From contig JAEXHR010000316.1 in the NCBI GenBank assembly GCA_023449855.1, positions 1 to 39,335 of the forward strand: a stretch of DNA of 39,335 nucleotides, read 5' to 3'. Of the stretch, positions 25,009-31,539 are shown piece by piece. The stretch is from Pseudomonadota bacterium. GTDB taxonomy: Bacteria > Pseudomonadota > Alphaproteobacteria > Rhizobiales > Xanthobacteraceae. Made by a program: the position numbers and the translations under genes. The notes under the pieces were generated by a model. The model was not told where the DNA came from. It saw nothing but the letters and a program-made list of their open reading frames with translations, and did not search any database. How positions within the stretch are numbered: the stretch's first letter is position 1; each line of letters begins with the position of its first letter.

Positions 25009-25226
25009 GCGGCCCTCGACGTGACGGACCATTGCCGCAACGAAGTGCAGCACGCAGGACAGAGCGTGATTTTGTAATCGCGCGAAAACAGTTGGTCACC
25101 CTGATAGTGCTGCGCCGATGCATGGCCCCACTTGTTGCGTTGATCGAGATCGCCACAGCGAATGTCCTCGATTGCGTCGCAGCGCTCGCAACTGAACCGC
25201 TCAAAACTGATCGTCTCGACGCCCAT
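25005..25226 (-). CDS. small zinc-ribbon-like phage protein
   Basis: 73 aa with CERC (13-16) and CPAC (56-59), the spacing of a zinc ribbon or treble clef. It lies 12 bp downstream of the antirepressor gene. Confidence 0.6.
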   Translation of the reverse strand: MGVETISFERFSCERCDAIEDIRCGDLDQRNKWGHASAQHYQGDQLFSRDYKITLCPACCTSLRQWSVTSRAA

Positions 25227-25238
25227 CGATCCATCCCC

Positions 25239-26078
25239 TCAATGAGCCGTAGCCGCTGCGGCAAGCGCAGGGACGGGCTTGGAGACGGTCGCGCGCGGCG
25301 GGTTCTTCACGTGGTCCGGAATGCGGACGGTGCCGAAGTGGGCGAGGCCCTTTGGCGTCATCCAGGCGCGAAGCAGGACTTTGTCGTTCGGCGCCGTGAA
25401 GGCCTTGTTCTCGAACAGTCCACGCTGAACTGACGTCTGCTTTGCTACGATGCGGCTGCCGTCTCGGAAGCAGTATTCCGGGATCACCACGTCGCGGATG
25501 AACAGGTTCGGGTGGCAGAGCAGGGCGCGGCCGGCGTCTTGTAGCCCGATCAGGCCGTCGGCGTTCAGCAGGCGCTCGTAGACTTCGACCTTCGGAGCCT
25601 GTTCGGCGACCTGTTTCTCCGCATTGGCGCGAGCCTCGAACTGTTCGGCCCACGCGCGCGCGGCGACGGCCGGGCTTGTGAAGTCGGGCAGAGCAGGGGC
25701 GATGGGCGCCGGATTGTAGCTGCCGGTCTGCCGGATCTGCGGCAGGACGTCGTGAAAGACGAAGCGCTGGAAGCGGCTGATCTTCTCGAAGAGACTGGCG
25801 TCGTGCTGGCGCTTGTTCAGCTTGCGCTGGACGATGGCGCGATAGACGCCGGCTTCGGAAATGATGTTGAGCGTCTGGTCTCCACCAGGGGTACTTGCCC
25901 GGTAAGTACCCTTTTCGTCCGCGTCGATGCCGGCGAGGAGATTGGCGGCATCGCGATAGCCCAACTCGCGGGCCACGTCCGTGGCGACAAACCACGTCTC
26001 GCCATCCTGCTCGACCAGCCGGACATTCCGGCCTTCAAACTGAAACGCGGTGTCGCTTGAAACTGGCAGGCTCGCCAT
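25239..26078 (-). CDS. phage antirepressor (BRO-N plus KilAC/ANT)
   Basis: 279 aa. The N-terminal BRO domain (about 12-115; WFVATDVARELGYRDAANLL, SEAGVYRAIVQRK, FQRFVFHDVLPQIRQTGSY) is joined to a C-terminal KilAC/ANT domain (about 150-265; LLNADGLIGLQDAGRALL, then IPEYCFRDGSRIVAKQ and WMTPKGLAHF). Such proteins relieve repression by the phage CI. A good GGGAGAG lies before the ATG. First gene of the leftward operon; the promoter carries two copies of the putative repressor operator. Confidence 0.92.
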   Translation of the reverse strand: MASLPVSSDTAFQFEGRNVRLVEQDGETWFVATDVARELGYRDAANLLAGIDADEKGTYRASTPGGDQTLNIISEAGVYRAIVQRKLNKRQHDASLFEKISRFQRFVFHDVLPQIRQTGSYNPAPIAPALPDFTSPAVAARAWAEQFEARANAEKQVAEQAPKVEVYERLLNADGLIGLQDAGRALLCHPNLFIRDVVIPEYCFRDGSRIVAKQTSVQRGLFENKAFTAPNDKVLLRAWMTPKGLAHFGTVRIPDHVKNPPRATVSKPVPALAAAATAH

Positions 26079-26103
26079 GTCGCTCTCCCGATCTGATGGG
26101 AGA

Positions 26104-26133
26104 AGGCTACAAGCAAACTAGTTATTCTGTCAA
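26104..26133 (-). promoter_or_regulatory. putative leftward promoter of the antirepressor-integrase operon
   Basis: On the minus strand TTGACA (26128-26133), 18-nt spacer, TAGCCT (26104-26109). Operator copies O2 (26133-26146) and O1 (26109-26122) overlap the -35 element and the spacer/-10, so repressor binding would block it. Confidence 0.55.
26109..26122. promoter_or_regulatory. repressor operator copy O1
   Basis: ACAAG-CAAA-CTAGT, a 14-bp near-palindrome matching ACWAG-N4-CTWGT. Shared with four other sites in the immunity region. Confidence 0.65.
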
Positions 26134-26146
26134 CTAGAAAACTTGT
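26133..26146. promoter_or_regulatory. repressor operator copy O2
   Basis: ACTAG-AAAA-CTTGT, the same 14-bp pattern, centred 24 bp from O1. It touches both the leftward -35 and the possible rightward -35. Confidence 0.65.
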
Positions 26147-26170
26147 GAATTTGCGAGATTCGGCTATCCT
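26143..26170 (+). promoter_or_regulatory. possible rightward promoter with a GANTC site in its spacer
   Basis: TTGTGA, 16-nt spacer, TATCCT, upstream of the gene at 26207. The spacer contains GATTC (26157-26161), the CcrM target class GANTC, placed as in GcrA-dependent promoters. O2 overlaps the -35. A weak promoter match, so tentative. Confidence 0.35.
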
Positions 26171-26206
26171 CCCTCAGCCGCATGGTGCGGCGGGAGGCTT
26201 GTTCCC

Positions 26207-26494
26207 ATGGTTATCGACCCGCTATTATTCCTCGACGACATAATCGCTGGGGAGAGAATCATGGCGGCGGCCGGACACGGACTAAGAATTCGGTATGGAC
26301 TGCGGAGCGACCCTGGAGCCACAGCGCAAGCCCAATGGGCATCTGCGACCCGCTCGCTAATCCAGCGCGGGATGACCAGGGATGCTGCAGGTGACGCCGC
26401 CGCCAAGCAGGTGTTTCCAGACTACCGTACCCATGTTTACGCATCGGAAGGCGACACCATCGAAACGCTTCTCCGACTCGCCGAGGAAAAGTGA
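26207..26494 (+). CDS. unknown phage cargo protein
   Basis: 95 aa, Ala/Arg-rich, mixed helical, ending in an acidic helix (TIETLLRLAEEK). GGGAGG lies about 10 nt before the ATG. It reads opposite to the antirepressor operon, within the lysogeny region, and its stop overlaps the next start (GTGA). Not recognised; position suggests a lysogenic-conversion gene. Confidence 0.6.
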   Translation: MVIDPLLFLDDIIAGERIMAAAGHGLRIRYGLRSDPGATAQAQWASATRSLIQRGMTRDAAGDAAAKQVFPDYRTHVYASEGDTIETLLRLAEEK

Positions 26495-27078
26495 CGGACG
26501 CTGCGGAATGGGTCGCATGGGCAAAGGACAATGCCGCGCCCGTGCAGTTCCTGCTGGGCGGCGTGACCGGTTTTTTGGTCACGCGTCTGACGATGACGAA
26601 GAAGGAGCGCGCAGACGTAAAGCAGAAGATTTTCGAGAATAGTCGAGATCTTATGGTTGCTCAAAACGCTCTTTATCAAACCTTTAAAGCTTCCCTTCAA
26701 TCGTATGTGAGCAAGACGGAGCCGTTGACGATCAACGATTTCTTAGCAGTTGAAGGTGCTGGCAACAATTACTTCAACCACTTGAAGATTGTGAGTGGCG
26801 CCATCTTGGATAACAAGGTCAGCGCACAGGCCCGCGATGACACGCTTGTCCCAGCGATTCAACGTGCCGTTTCCGACAACCTCCCGAGCTTTTATCGGGT
26901 GCTGCAAACAATCGCCGAGCGAAACGATTGGGGGTACATCAGTCAGCTGAGGCGATCCGACTACGAAGCGCTTTATGCGGTTGTTGAAAAGTATGGAGCA
27001 AGCGCCGCGGTTAACGCCTTAGTGCCAGCCTATCCCGATAGGCCTCAAGCCCCCTCTGCCGATCCCGGCCAGGAATGA
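26491..27078 (+). CDS. membrane-anchored unknown protein, lysogeny-region cargo
   Basis: 195 aa. One hydrophobic segment at about 17-34 (VQFLLGGVTGFLVTRLTM), then a long soluble, helical C-terminal part. The GTG start overlaps the upstream stop. Base composition is lower in GC than the surrounding phage genes, typical of cargo genes. With the 95-aa partner it forms a two-gene unit expressed from the prophage immunity region; a superinfection-exclusion or defence role is a guess. Confidence 0.65.
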   Translation: MTDAAEWVAWAKDNAAPVQFLLGGVTGFLVTRLTMTKKERADVKQKIFENSRDLMVAQNALYQTFKASLQSYVSKTEPLTINDFLAVEGAGNNYFNHLKIVSGAILDNKVSAQARDDTLVPAIQRAVSDNLPSFYRVLQTIAERNDWGYISQLRRSDYEALYAVVEKYGASAAVNALVPAYPDRPQAPSADPGQE

Positions 27079-27232
27079 GATTGCCTGCATCGTCGCAGTT
27101 TCCGGCCTCGATCTCGGCTGCCGCCGCTTCCCAATGACTGTCGATCCAAGCCGGAATATCCGCCTCCACCATGCCGGTGCGGCGGCAGACGCGTTCGCAG
27201 ACTTCGCGGGCGAGGGGTTCGATGTTGGACAT
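27011..27232 (-). CDS. small phage protein, unknown
   Basis: 73 aa, helical, with good codon use (REVCERVCRRTGM, DIPAWIDSHWEAAAAEIEAG). It overlaps the 3' end of the convergent gene by 68 bp. No clear ribosome binding site. Confidence 0.6.
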   Translation of the reverse strand: MSNIEPLAREVCERVCRRTGMVEADIPAWIDSHWEAAAAEIEAGNCDDAGNLIPGRDRQRGLEAYRDRLALRR

Positions 27233-27265
27233 AGGGTTTAGTCCGCAAATTTGATCGCGCCGGGC

Positions 27266-27664
27266 TTAGCAAGCCTGATCGCCGGTCGCCCATCGAATAA
27301 CATTATTGACCATCGACGGATTGTTGACCGTATTTCCCGCGCGCACGGTCATTCTGCTTCCGGTCCCGGCACGCTCTATCCGAGCAGTCCAATAATAGTT
27401 CCTGACACCGTAATTGATAAGTGATCGGGAAATCTCACCATAGCCGAGCTCGGAATACAATTCCGCATCGACGGCCAAAGATGCCATTGCACTGACGTTT
27501 CCGGACTCGCAGCGTTTTGCCGTTGTCGAAACTCGTCTGTAAATTTCCTGATAGTTCTCTGTGTAGGACTGCGCTGTCGGTGCTGACGTTGCCTCAAGCT
27601 CGGCCGGCGTTGACGAGCATCCAGCTAAGACGCTGGCACTAAGCATTGTAACGACTAGGCGCAT
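27266..27664 (-). CDS. putative lipoprotein, lysogeny-region cargo
   Basis: 132 aa. The signal sequence with lipobox LAGC at about 13-16 predicts a lipid-anchored envelope protein. The mature part has two more Cys and a central YTENYQEIYRRVSTTAKRC helix. GGGGA lies 6 nt before ATG 27664; a TTG two codons upstream is less likely. Phage lipoproteins in immunity regions often block receptors, but I recognise no specific family. Confidence 0.7.
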   Translation of the reverse strand: MRLVVTMLSASVLAGCSSTPAELEATSAPTAQSYTENYQEIYRRVSTTAKRCESGNVSAMASLAVDAELYSELGYGEISRSLINYGVRNYYWTARIERAGTGSRMTVRAGNTVNNPSMVNNVIRWATGDQAC

Positions 27665-27819
27665 CTTCAATCCCCATACCCTGCGGCATCCAACCGCAAC
27701 TACCGCGTGGCCACAAGGCTTTAACCAACCTACGAAGGATTAGGATTAATTTCGTTGCATTAAGGTTCCGTTCATGATTGCATGAACGAACAAAGAACAA
27801 AGCGTACGGGGGTATTCCG

Positions 27820-28014
27820 ATGGACGATCTGACCGAGCAAATTATTGCTGACTGGCGTTGCGCCGACAAGGCAACCCAGATGGAAGTTATTGAGATTCTG
27901 AGGGCTTCTTTGCGTTCTTCAGAAGAAGGGCTATCGACTGCTTCACCTCCAGCGGCGCCTGAAGAACCAGCCGCACCAACTCGTCGTCAGAGCCCGCTGG
28001 CAGAACGAAGTTAG
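27820..28014 (+). CDS. possible small protein overlapping the repressor 3' end
   Basis: 64 aa. The first 35 residues are a plausible acidic helical protein (MDDLTEQIIADWRCADKATQ) with GGGGG upstream of the ATG. The second half runs antisense to the repressor gene and is low-complexity Pro/Ala. Could be real or a partial shadow. Confidence 0.35.
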   Translation: MDDLTEQIIADWRCADKATQMEVIEILRASLRSSEEGLSTASPPAAPEEPAAPTRRQSPLAERS

Positions 28015-28204
28015 GATCAAGATCCGACGGAGACACTTTCAGCGCTGCCGCCAAACTTGGCAGGAATTTCGAAGTCAGGTCGTCACCGTTCTCAAGGCGC
28101 GAGATAGATTGCTGGCTTACGCCAGATTCTGCGGCGAGTTGCGCTTGGGAAAGCCTCGCCGCCTTTCTGATCCGTTTCAAATTGTCCTTTAATTCCATGC
28201 GCAT
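27887..28204 (-). CDS. short CI-like transcriptional repressor (HTH_3)
   Basis: 105 aa. An N-terminal Cro/CI helix-turn-helix spans about 6-60 (KRIRKAARLSQAQLAAESG, VSQQSISRLENGDD) with a short helical C-terminus. There is no LexA/S24 peptidase domain, so induction is probably through the antirepressor rather than RecA cleavage. The ATG (28204, or 28198) has no Shine-Dalgarno sequence and starts close to operator O3. Likely the maintenance repressor binding O1-O5. Confidence 0.85.
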   Translation of the reverse strand: MRMELKDNLKRIRKAARLSQAQLAAESGVSQQSISRLENGDDLTSKFLPSLAAALKVSPSDLDPNFVLPAGSDDELVRLVLQAPLEVKQSIALLLKNAKKPSESQ

Positions 28205-28209
28205 GTATT

Positions 28210-28223
28210 ACCAGTTTGCTTGT
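28210..28223. promoter_or_regulatory. repressor operator copy O3
   Basis: ACCAG-TTTG-CTTGT, matching the 14-bp pattern with one deviation. It sits 6 bp upstream of the repressor start codon, in place for autoregulation. Its surroundings share about 15 of 17 bases with those of O1 in inverted order. Confidence 0.55.
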
Positions 28224-28233
28224 TAAAGCATAC

Positions 28234-28247
28234 ACAAGAAATCTAGT
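28234..28247. promoter_or_regulatory. repressor operator copy O4
   Basis: ACAAG-AAAT-CTAGT, centred 24 bp from O3, the same spacing as O1-O2. Its right edge abuts the -35 of the cro promoter. Confidence 0.65.
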
Positions 28248-28275
28248 TGACCGGCGAAGCTGATTTAACTAGATT
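28247..28275 (+). promoter_or_regulatory. rightward early promoter (cro promoter), apparently leaderless
   Basis: TTGACC (28247-28252), exactly 17-nt spacer, TAGATT (28270-28275). The expected start point is about 7 nt downstream, at the A of the cro start codon (28282), and there is no Shine-Dalgarno sequence. The mRNA is therefore probably leaderless. O4 and O5 cover the two promoter ends. Confidence 0.65.
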
Positions 28276-28281
28276 ACTTGT
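28268..28281. promoter_or_regulatory. repressor operator copy O5
   Basis: ACTAG-ATTA-CTTGT, overlapping the -10 of the cro promoter and ending at the base before the start codon. Its position would allow full occlusion of the promoter. Confidence 0.65.
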
Positions 28282-28512
28282 ATGAATTTCCGTCACCACA
28301 TCGAAAGGGCGGTGGCCCTTCACGGATCGCAGGCAAAGCTTGCGAGGGCTGTTGGGTGCTCCCAGCAGTATGTCTCTTGGCTCCTGCATGAAGGTGACCA
28401 AGTTAGCGCAGAGATGGCGCTGGCCTTCGAGCGCGCCACGGGCGGGAAGATCACCAGGATAGACCTCCGGCCTGATATTTTCGCTGCGCCCGCTCAAGCA
28501 GGTGCCGCATGA
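28282..28512 (+). CDS. Cro/YdaS-like helix-turn-helix protein
   Basis: 76 aa. One HTH domain at about 5-45 (HIERAVALHGSQAKLARAVG, CSQQYVSWLLHEGDQVSAEM), like the YdaS/Cro group. Transcribed divergently from the repressor and first in the rightward early operon, so likely the lytic-choice regulator. Translation seems to begin from a leaderless message. Confidence 0.85.
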   Translation: MNFRHHIERAVALHGSQAKLARAVGCSQQYVSWLLHEGDQVSAEMALAFERATGGKITRIDLRPDIFAAPAQAGAA

Positions 28513-28865
28513 CCGGCGCCTCCATCCATTCCCCAGATCGCACCTCGGTGACCCCATCCTCCGCCGACGTGCGCGTGACGACTGCGCCCAATGCGCTCCC
28601 CCAGTCTGAGGGCGCGGTCGTCACATCTCTCCCTGCACCGACGCTCACGGGAGCTGCGTCGGCACCTGCGGAGCTGGCTTCGGCTGGCTCCGCTCTTTCT
28701 TCTGACTGCATCGGCGACATCGATTCCAATCTCGAGGCTGCAATTTCCGCGCTCGAAGTGTCGTGGCTCCGCTGCGGCATCGTCATGAACAGCATGGCGT
28801 TGCGCGTTGCTGCCGCAAGCGAGATCCAGCCGTCCGTTTCCACCACGTCCATTCCAACCACCTGA
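28509..28865 (+). CDS. Ser/Ala/Thr-rich phage protein, unknown
   Basis: 118 aa. The start overlaps the cro stop (ATGA). The N-terminal half is low-complexity (Ser, Ala, Thr, Pro); the C-terminal half (SNLEAAISALEVSWLRCGIV) is helical with normal codon use. Not recognised. Confidence 0.5.
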   Translation: MTGASIHSPDRTSVTPSSADVRVTTAPNALPQSEGAVVTSLPAPTLTGAASAPAELASAGSALSSDCIGDIDSNLEAAISALEVSWLRCGIVMNSMALRVAAASEIQPSVSTTSIPTT

Positions 28866-28883
28866 AAAGCGAAGGAGAAGTTC

Positions 28884-28991
28884 ATGCTGAATTTGTGCGC
28901 GTATCGGCTTGGGAGGTGTCTCCCAATCGGCTTGGGAGGGCTCCCAATTCTGGGCACCCCTCCCAATTCCTTGGGAGGCGCCAGTGTCTGA
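28884..28991 (+). CDS. 35-aa leader-like ORF containing a palindrome array
   Basis: Starts at ATG 28884 with GAAGGAG 6 nt upstream and ends 8 bp inside the next gene. Its sequence is Leu/Gly/Pro-rich because it runs through six copies of TTGGGAG/CTCCCAA. Translation through it would melt the hairpins that hold the next gene's ribosome site, so it may be a regulatory leader peptide rather than a functional protein. Confidence 0.45.
   Translation: MLNLCAYRLGRCLPIGLGGLPILGTPPNSLGGASV
28909..28977. repeat. array of six TTGGGAG/CTCCCAA palindromic units
   Basis: TTGGGAG at 28909-28915, 28932-28938 and 28971-28977; its complement CTCCCAA at 28920-28926, 28941-28947 and 28960-28966. Order + - + - - +. 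Adjacent pairs can form alternative 7-bp hairpins with 3-5 nt loops. The last unit contains the GGGAGG that serves the downstream gene. Confidence 0.8.
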
Positions 28992-29349
28992 CGCCGCCAC
29001 CATGTTGAAAATGCTCGCAGAACCGTGGCGACCAGGCGAATTCGTCAAAGACGTGATCCTGCGTATTGCGCCACTTGCCGGCCTCTCTCCGACCCGGGCT
29101 AGCGACGTTTGGTACGGCAAGGCGCGTCGCGTCGAAGAGAGTGAGCTCAGCCGCATCGCGGCGGCGCTTGCGAAGAAAGAGAAGAGGGCCGTCTGGAATG
29201 AGCTTCAGGACATCAAGGCCCGGATGGCCAAGCTTGAGTCGATCGTTGGTGGATCTGACGAGAACTACGGCCAGCCGGCTCCTGCTAGCGATCGGCCGCG
29301 GCTTCGTGTGGCTGGCGGAGCGCACCGCGCCGCCGGCGGACGAGGGTGA
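28984..29349 (+). CDS. phage protein with probable helix-turn-helix
   Basis: 121 aa. A region near residues 18-65 (GEFVKDVILRIAPLAGLSPT, then RRVEESELSRIAAALAKK) reads like a DNA-binding HTH, followed by a short coiled-coil (ELQDIKARMAKLESI) and a disordered Arg/Gly tail. GTG 28984 is preceded by GGGAGG at 6 nt, which lies in the palindrome array. Confidence 0.65.
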   Translation: MSDAATMLKMLAEPWRPGEFVKDVILRIAPLAGLSPTRASDVWYGKARRVEESELSRIAAALAKKEKRAVWNELQDIKARMAKLESIVGGSDENYGQPAPASDRPRLRVAGGAHRAAGGRG

Positions 29350-29600
29350 TCGCCATGTCTCCGACGGTGACTCGCAGCGAACTCAATAACGCTCCCGACA
29401 TCATCGCGGAGACGCGCCTGGTGCCGATCCGCCGCCGCCGTGACGATGGCCACGGATCGTTCGCCGCTCAACACCAGGGCAAGCAACCATACGCCAGCAT
29501 GGCTGCTGCCGAGGCCGCGGCCCGTCGAAAGTCGGGTCTCACTGCATATCGCTGCCAGCACTGCCGTCTCTGGCACGTCGGCAATCGGAACAAGGGGTGA
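29346..29600 (+). CDS. small zinc-finger-like phage protein
   Basis: 84 aa. Basic N-terminal half; C-terminal YRCQHCRLWHVG pattern (about 69-80) suggests a zinc-binding knuckle. GTG at 29346 overlaps the previous stop; ATG 29355 is the alternative start. No family recognised. Confidence 0.6.
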   Translation: MIAMSPTVTRSELNNAPDIIAETRLVPIRRRRDDGHGSFAAQHQGKQPYASMAAAEAAARRKSGLTAYRCQHCRLWHVGNRNKG

Positions 29601-29604
29601 GGGG

Positions 29605-30858
29605 ATGCAGAGCGTATTGTACGATCCCAGAGTCGGCTGGACGAAATCCCAGATTGACGGTGTGAACAAGCACCGCGCGGCTCGCTCGCGTATCGACGCG
29701 GCTGCTGCAGCCCACGTCGCGCCGCCAGCGCCGATTGATCCGGCAGTAATAGATGCGAAGCCGGTCATTCTCGCGCCCGCCGCCGTTCTTTCCCGTCATG
29801 AAGGTATCGGCGGCTCGCCGTTGGACCCGCGCCTGACATTCGAGACGTTCGTCTCCGGCCGGAGCAATACGCTCGCCCGGGCCGCGGCAGTGCATGTCGC
29901 CGACGCCCACCGTGGCGACGCCGTCATGTTCAACCCGCTCTACATCCATGCCAGCGTCGGCCTCGGCAAGACGCATCTGCTGCAGGCCGTGACTTGGGCT
30001 GTGAGCTCCAATCCGGAGCGCAAGGCGCTGTATCTCACGGCCGAGAAGTTCATCTTTGGCTTTGCTGCGGCGCTGAAGGCGAAGGACGGATTTGCCTATA
30101 AGGAAGCACTGCGCGGGATCGATGTTCTGATCATTGACGATCTGCAGTTCCTGCTCGGGAAGCTGCATCTCGACCTGCTCGGTGCCGCCATCAACGCGGT
30201 GATCGACGCTGGCCGGCAGGTCATTCTCGCAGCTGATCGCCCCGCGTCCGATCTGGAGGGGCTGGATCAACGCACGTCGTCGCGTCTGGCTGCCGGCCTG
30301 GTCGTTGAAATCGGAAAGCCGGACCGCGAGCAGCGCCGATTGATCCTGCTGGAGCGCGTCGCCGCGGCGCGGGCGCACCATCCGGGGTTGGATGTCGCTG
30401 ATCCGATCCTCGACTATCTGGCCGATACGCTGGCCAGCAACGGACGCGATCTCGAGGCCGTAGTCAATCGGCTGCTGGCACACAGCAAGCTGAACGGCGT
30501 GGCGGTGACGATGGACCTTGCCGAGCGCGAAGCCCGCGACCTGGTCCGGCCGCAGGAACAACGTCGGATTCGTATCGAAGATATCCAGAAGGTGACAGCT
30601 CGGCATTTCAACGTGCACCGTGGCGACCTCCTGTCGGCGCGCCGTACCGCCAACATCGTGCGCCCGCGTCAGCTTGCCATGTATCTCGCCAAGACCATGA
30701 CGCTGCGGTCGTTGCCGGAGATCGGCCGGCGCTTTGGCGGTCGCGATCACACGACGGTGCTCCATGCAGTGCGGAAAATGGAGGCGCTGATCCCAAAGGA
30801 TTCCGCGCTGCGCGAGGACGTTGAGCATCTCAAGAAACAGCTTCAGGAGGGGAACTGA
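29605..30858 (+). CDS. phage-encoded DnaA-like replication initiator
   Basis: 417 aa, DnaA domains III and IV nearly complete. AAA+: PRLTFETFVSGRSNTLA (75-91), Walker A VGLGKTHLLQ (118-127), Walker B VLIIDDLQFL (174-183), DQRTSSRLAAGL (221-232) and sensor-2 NGRDLEA (279-285). The origin-binding domain has the DnaA signature GGRDHTTVLHA (378-388). The first 70 residues are short and not like host domain I, which binds DnaB and other partners. This is a true initiator relative, longer and more complete than Hda. GGGG precedes ATG 29605. It probably starts phage replication or competes with host DnaA. Confidence 0.93.
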   Translation: MQSVLYDPRVGWTKSQIDGVNKHRAARSRIDAAAAAHVAPPAPIDPAVIDAKPVILAPAAVLSRHEGIGGSPLDPRLTFETFVSGRSNTLARAAAVHVADAHRGDAVMFNPLYIHASVGLGKTHLLQAVTWAVSSNPERKALYLTAEKFIFGFAAALKAKDGFAYKEALRGIDVLIIDDLQFLLGKLHLDLLGAAINAVIDAGRQVILAADRPASDLEGLDQRTSSRLAAGLVVEIGKPDREQRRLILLERVAAARAHHPGLDVADPILDYLADTLASNGRDLEAVVNRLLAHSKLNGVAVTMDLAEREARDLVRPQEQRRIRIEDIQKVTARHFNVHRGDLLSARRTANIVRPRQLAMYLAKTMTLRSLPEIGRRFGGRDHTTVLHAVRKMEALIPKDSALREDVEHLKKQLQEGN

Positions 30859-31539
30859 ATGTCGAACGGTATCTCTACGACGTGGACCGATCACCGCGAT
30901 GAAGCCCTGCGCGAGGCGTGGACGAAAACCACCGCAACGGCGGAAGAGATCGCCAAGGCGATGGGAGGCTTCGAGCACACGGCCGACGGCGGTAAGAACG
31001 CTGTCATCGGCCGCGCGCGGCGGCTCGGCCTTACCCGCAAGGATAAGGCCAAAGAGATGACCGACACGCAGCGCGCCGCGATCGTCAAGGCGAAGGAGAG
31101 CGAACATTCTCGGCGGAGCTATCTGAAGAAGCTGGCAGCGCAGGGGAACGCGAAGCCGGAGCCGGCGGAGCAGAAGCCGAAGACCGCTCCAGTGGAATCT
31201 GCCGTACCGGAGTGGTCGTTCGACCTTCCGTTCAGCGAGTTGCGCGAGTTCAGCTCGCAGCGCCCGAACGAGTGCCGTTACCCTGACCCGAAAGACGACG
31301 CCGGGCCGAACTATATGTGCTGCGGAGCAGAGACCCCGCCCGGTGAGAGCTATTGCGGCCATTGCGCCGAAATTTGCCGGCCGGCGCCGGCCCGGCCGAT
31401 CACCGATGAGCGCCGTGAACAGTTGCGCGAGCGGGGGCGTGCCGCTGGGTATGCCAGCATCCGGAGCCGTGGTCGCGTCATGGGACGTGCCGTCGCCAAA
31501 GCAACGTCGCCGGTATTGGACGCTGAGGCTCGCGTCTGA
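30859..31539 (+). CDS. GcrA-family cell-cycle regulator, phage copy
   Basis: 226 aa. The N-terminal GcrA domain (WTDHRDEALREAW 9-21, GKNAVIGRARRLGL 45-58) matches the DNA-binding helix-turn-helix of GcrA, which binds methylated GANTC promoters and sigma-70. The C-terminal zinc-like part has ECRYP (138-142), MCCGAE (153-158) and SYCGHCAEICR (164-174), equivalent to the GcrA motif that contacts sigma-70. The linker (60-130) is charged. Starts directly after the DnaA-like gene. Confidence 0.88.
   Translation: MSNGISTTWTDHRDEALREAWTKTTATAEEIAKAMGGFEHTADGGKNAVIGRARRLGLTRKDKAKEMTDTQRAAIVKAKESEHSRRSYLKKLAAQGNAKPEPAEQKPKTAPVESAVPEWSFDLPFSELREFSSQRPNECRYPDPKDDAGPNYMCCGAETPPGESYCGHCAEICRPAPARPITDERREQLRERGRAAGYASIRSRGRVMGRAVAKATSPVLDAEARV

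Noticed and set aside
29605..30858. Calling this gene Hda or DnaC
   Set aside because: It retains the full DnaA DNA-binding domain with GGRDHTTVLHA, which Hda and DnaC lack.
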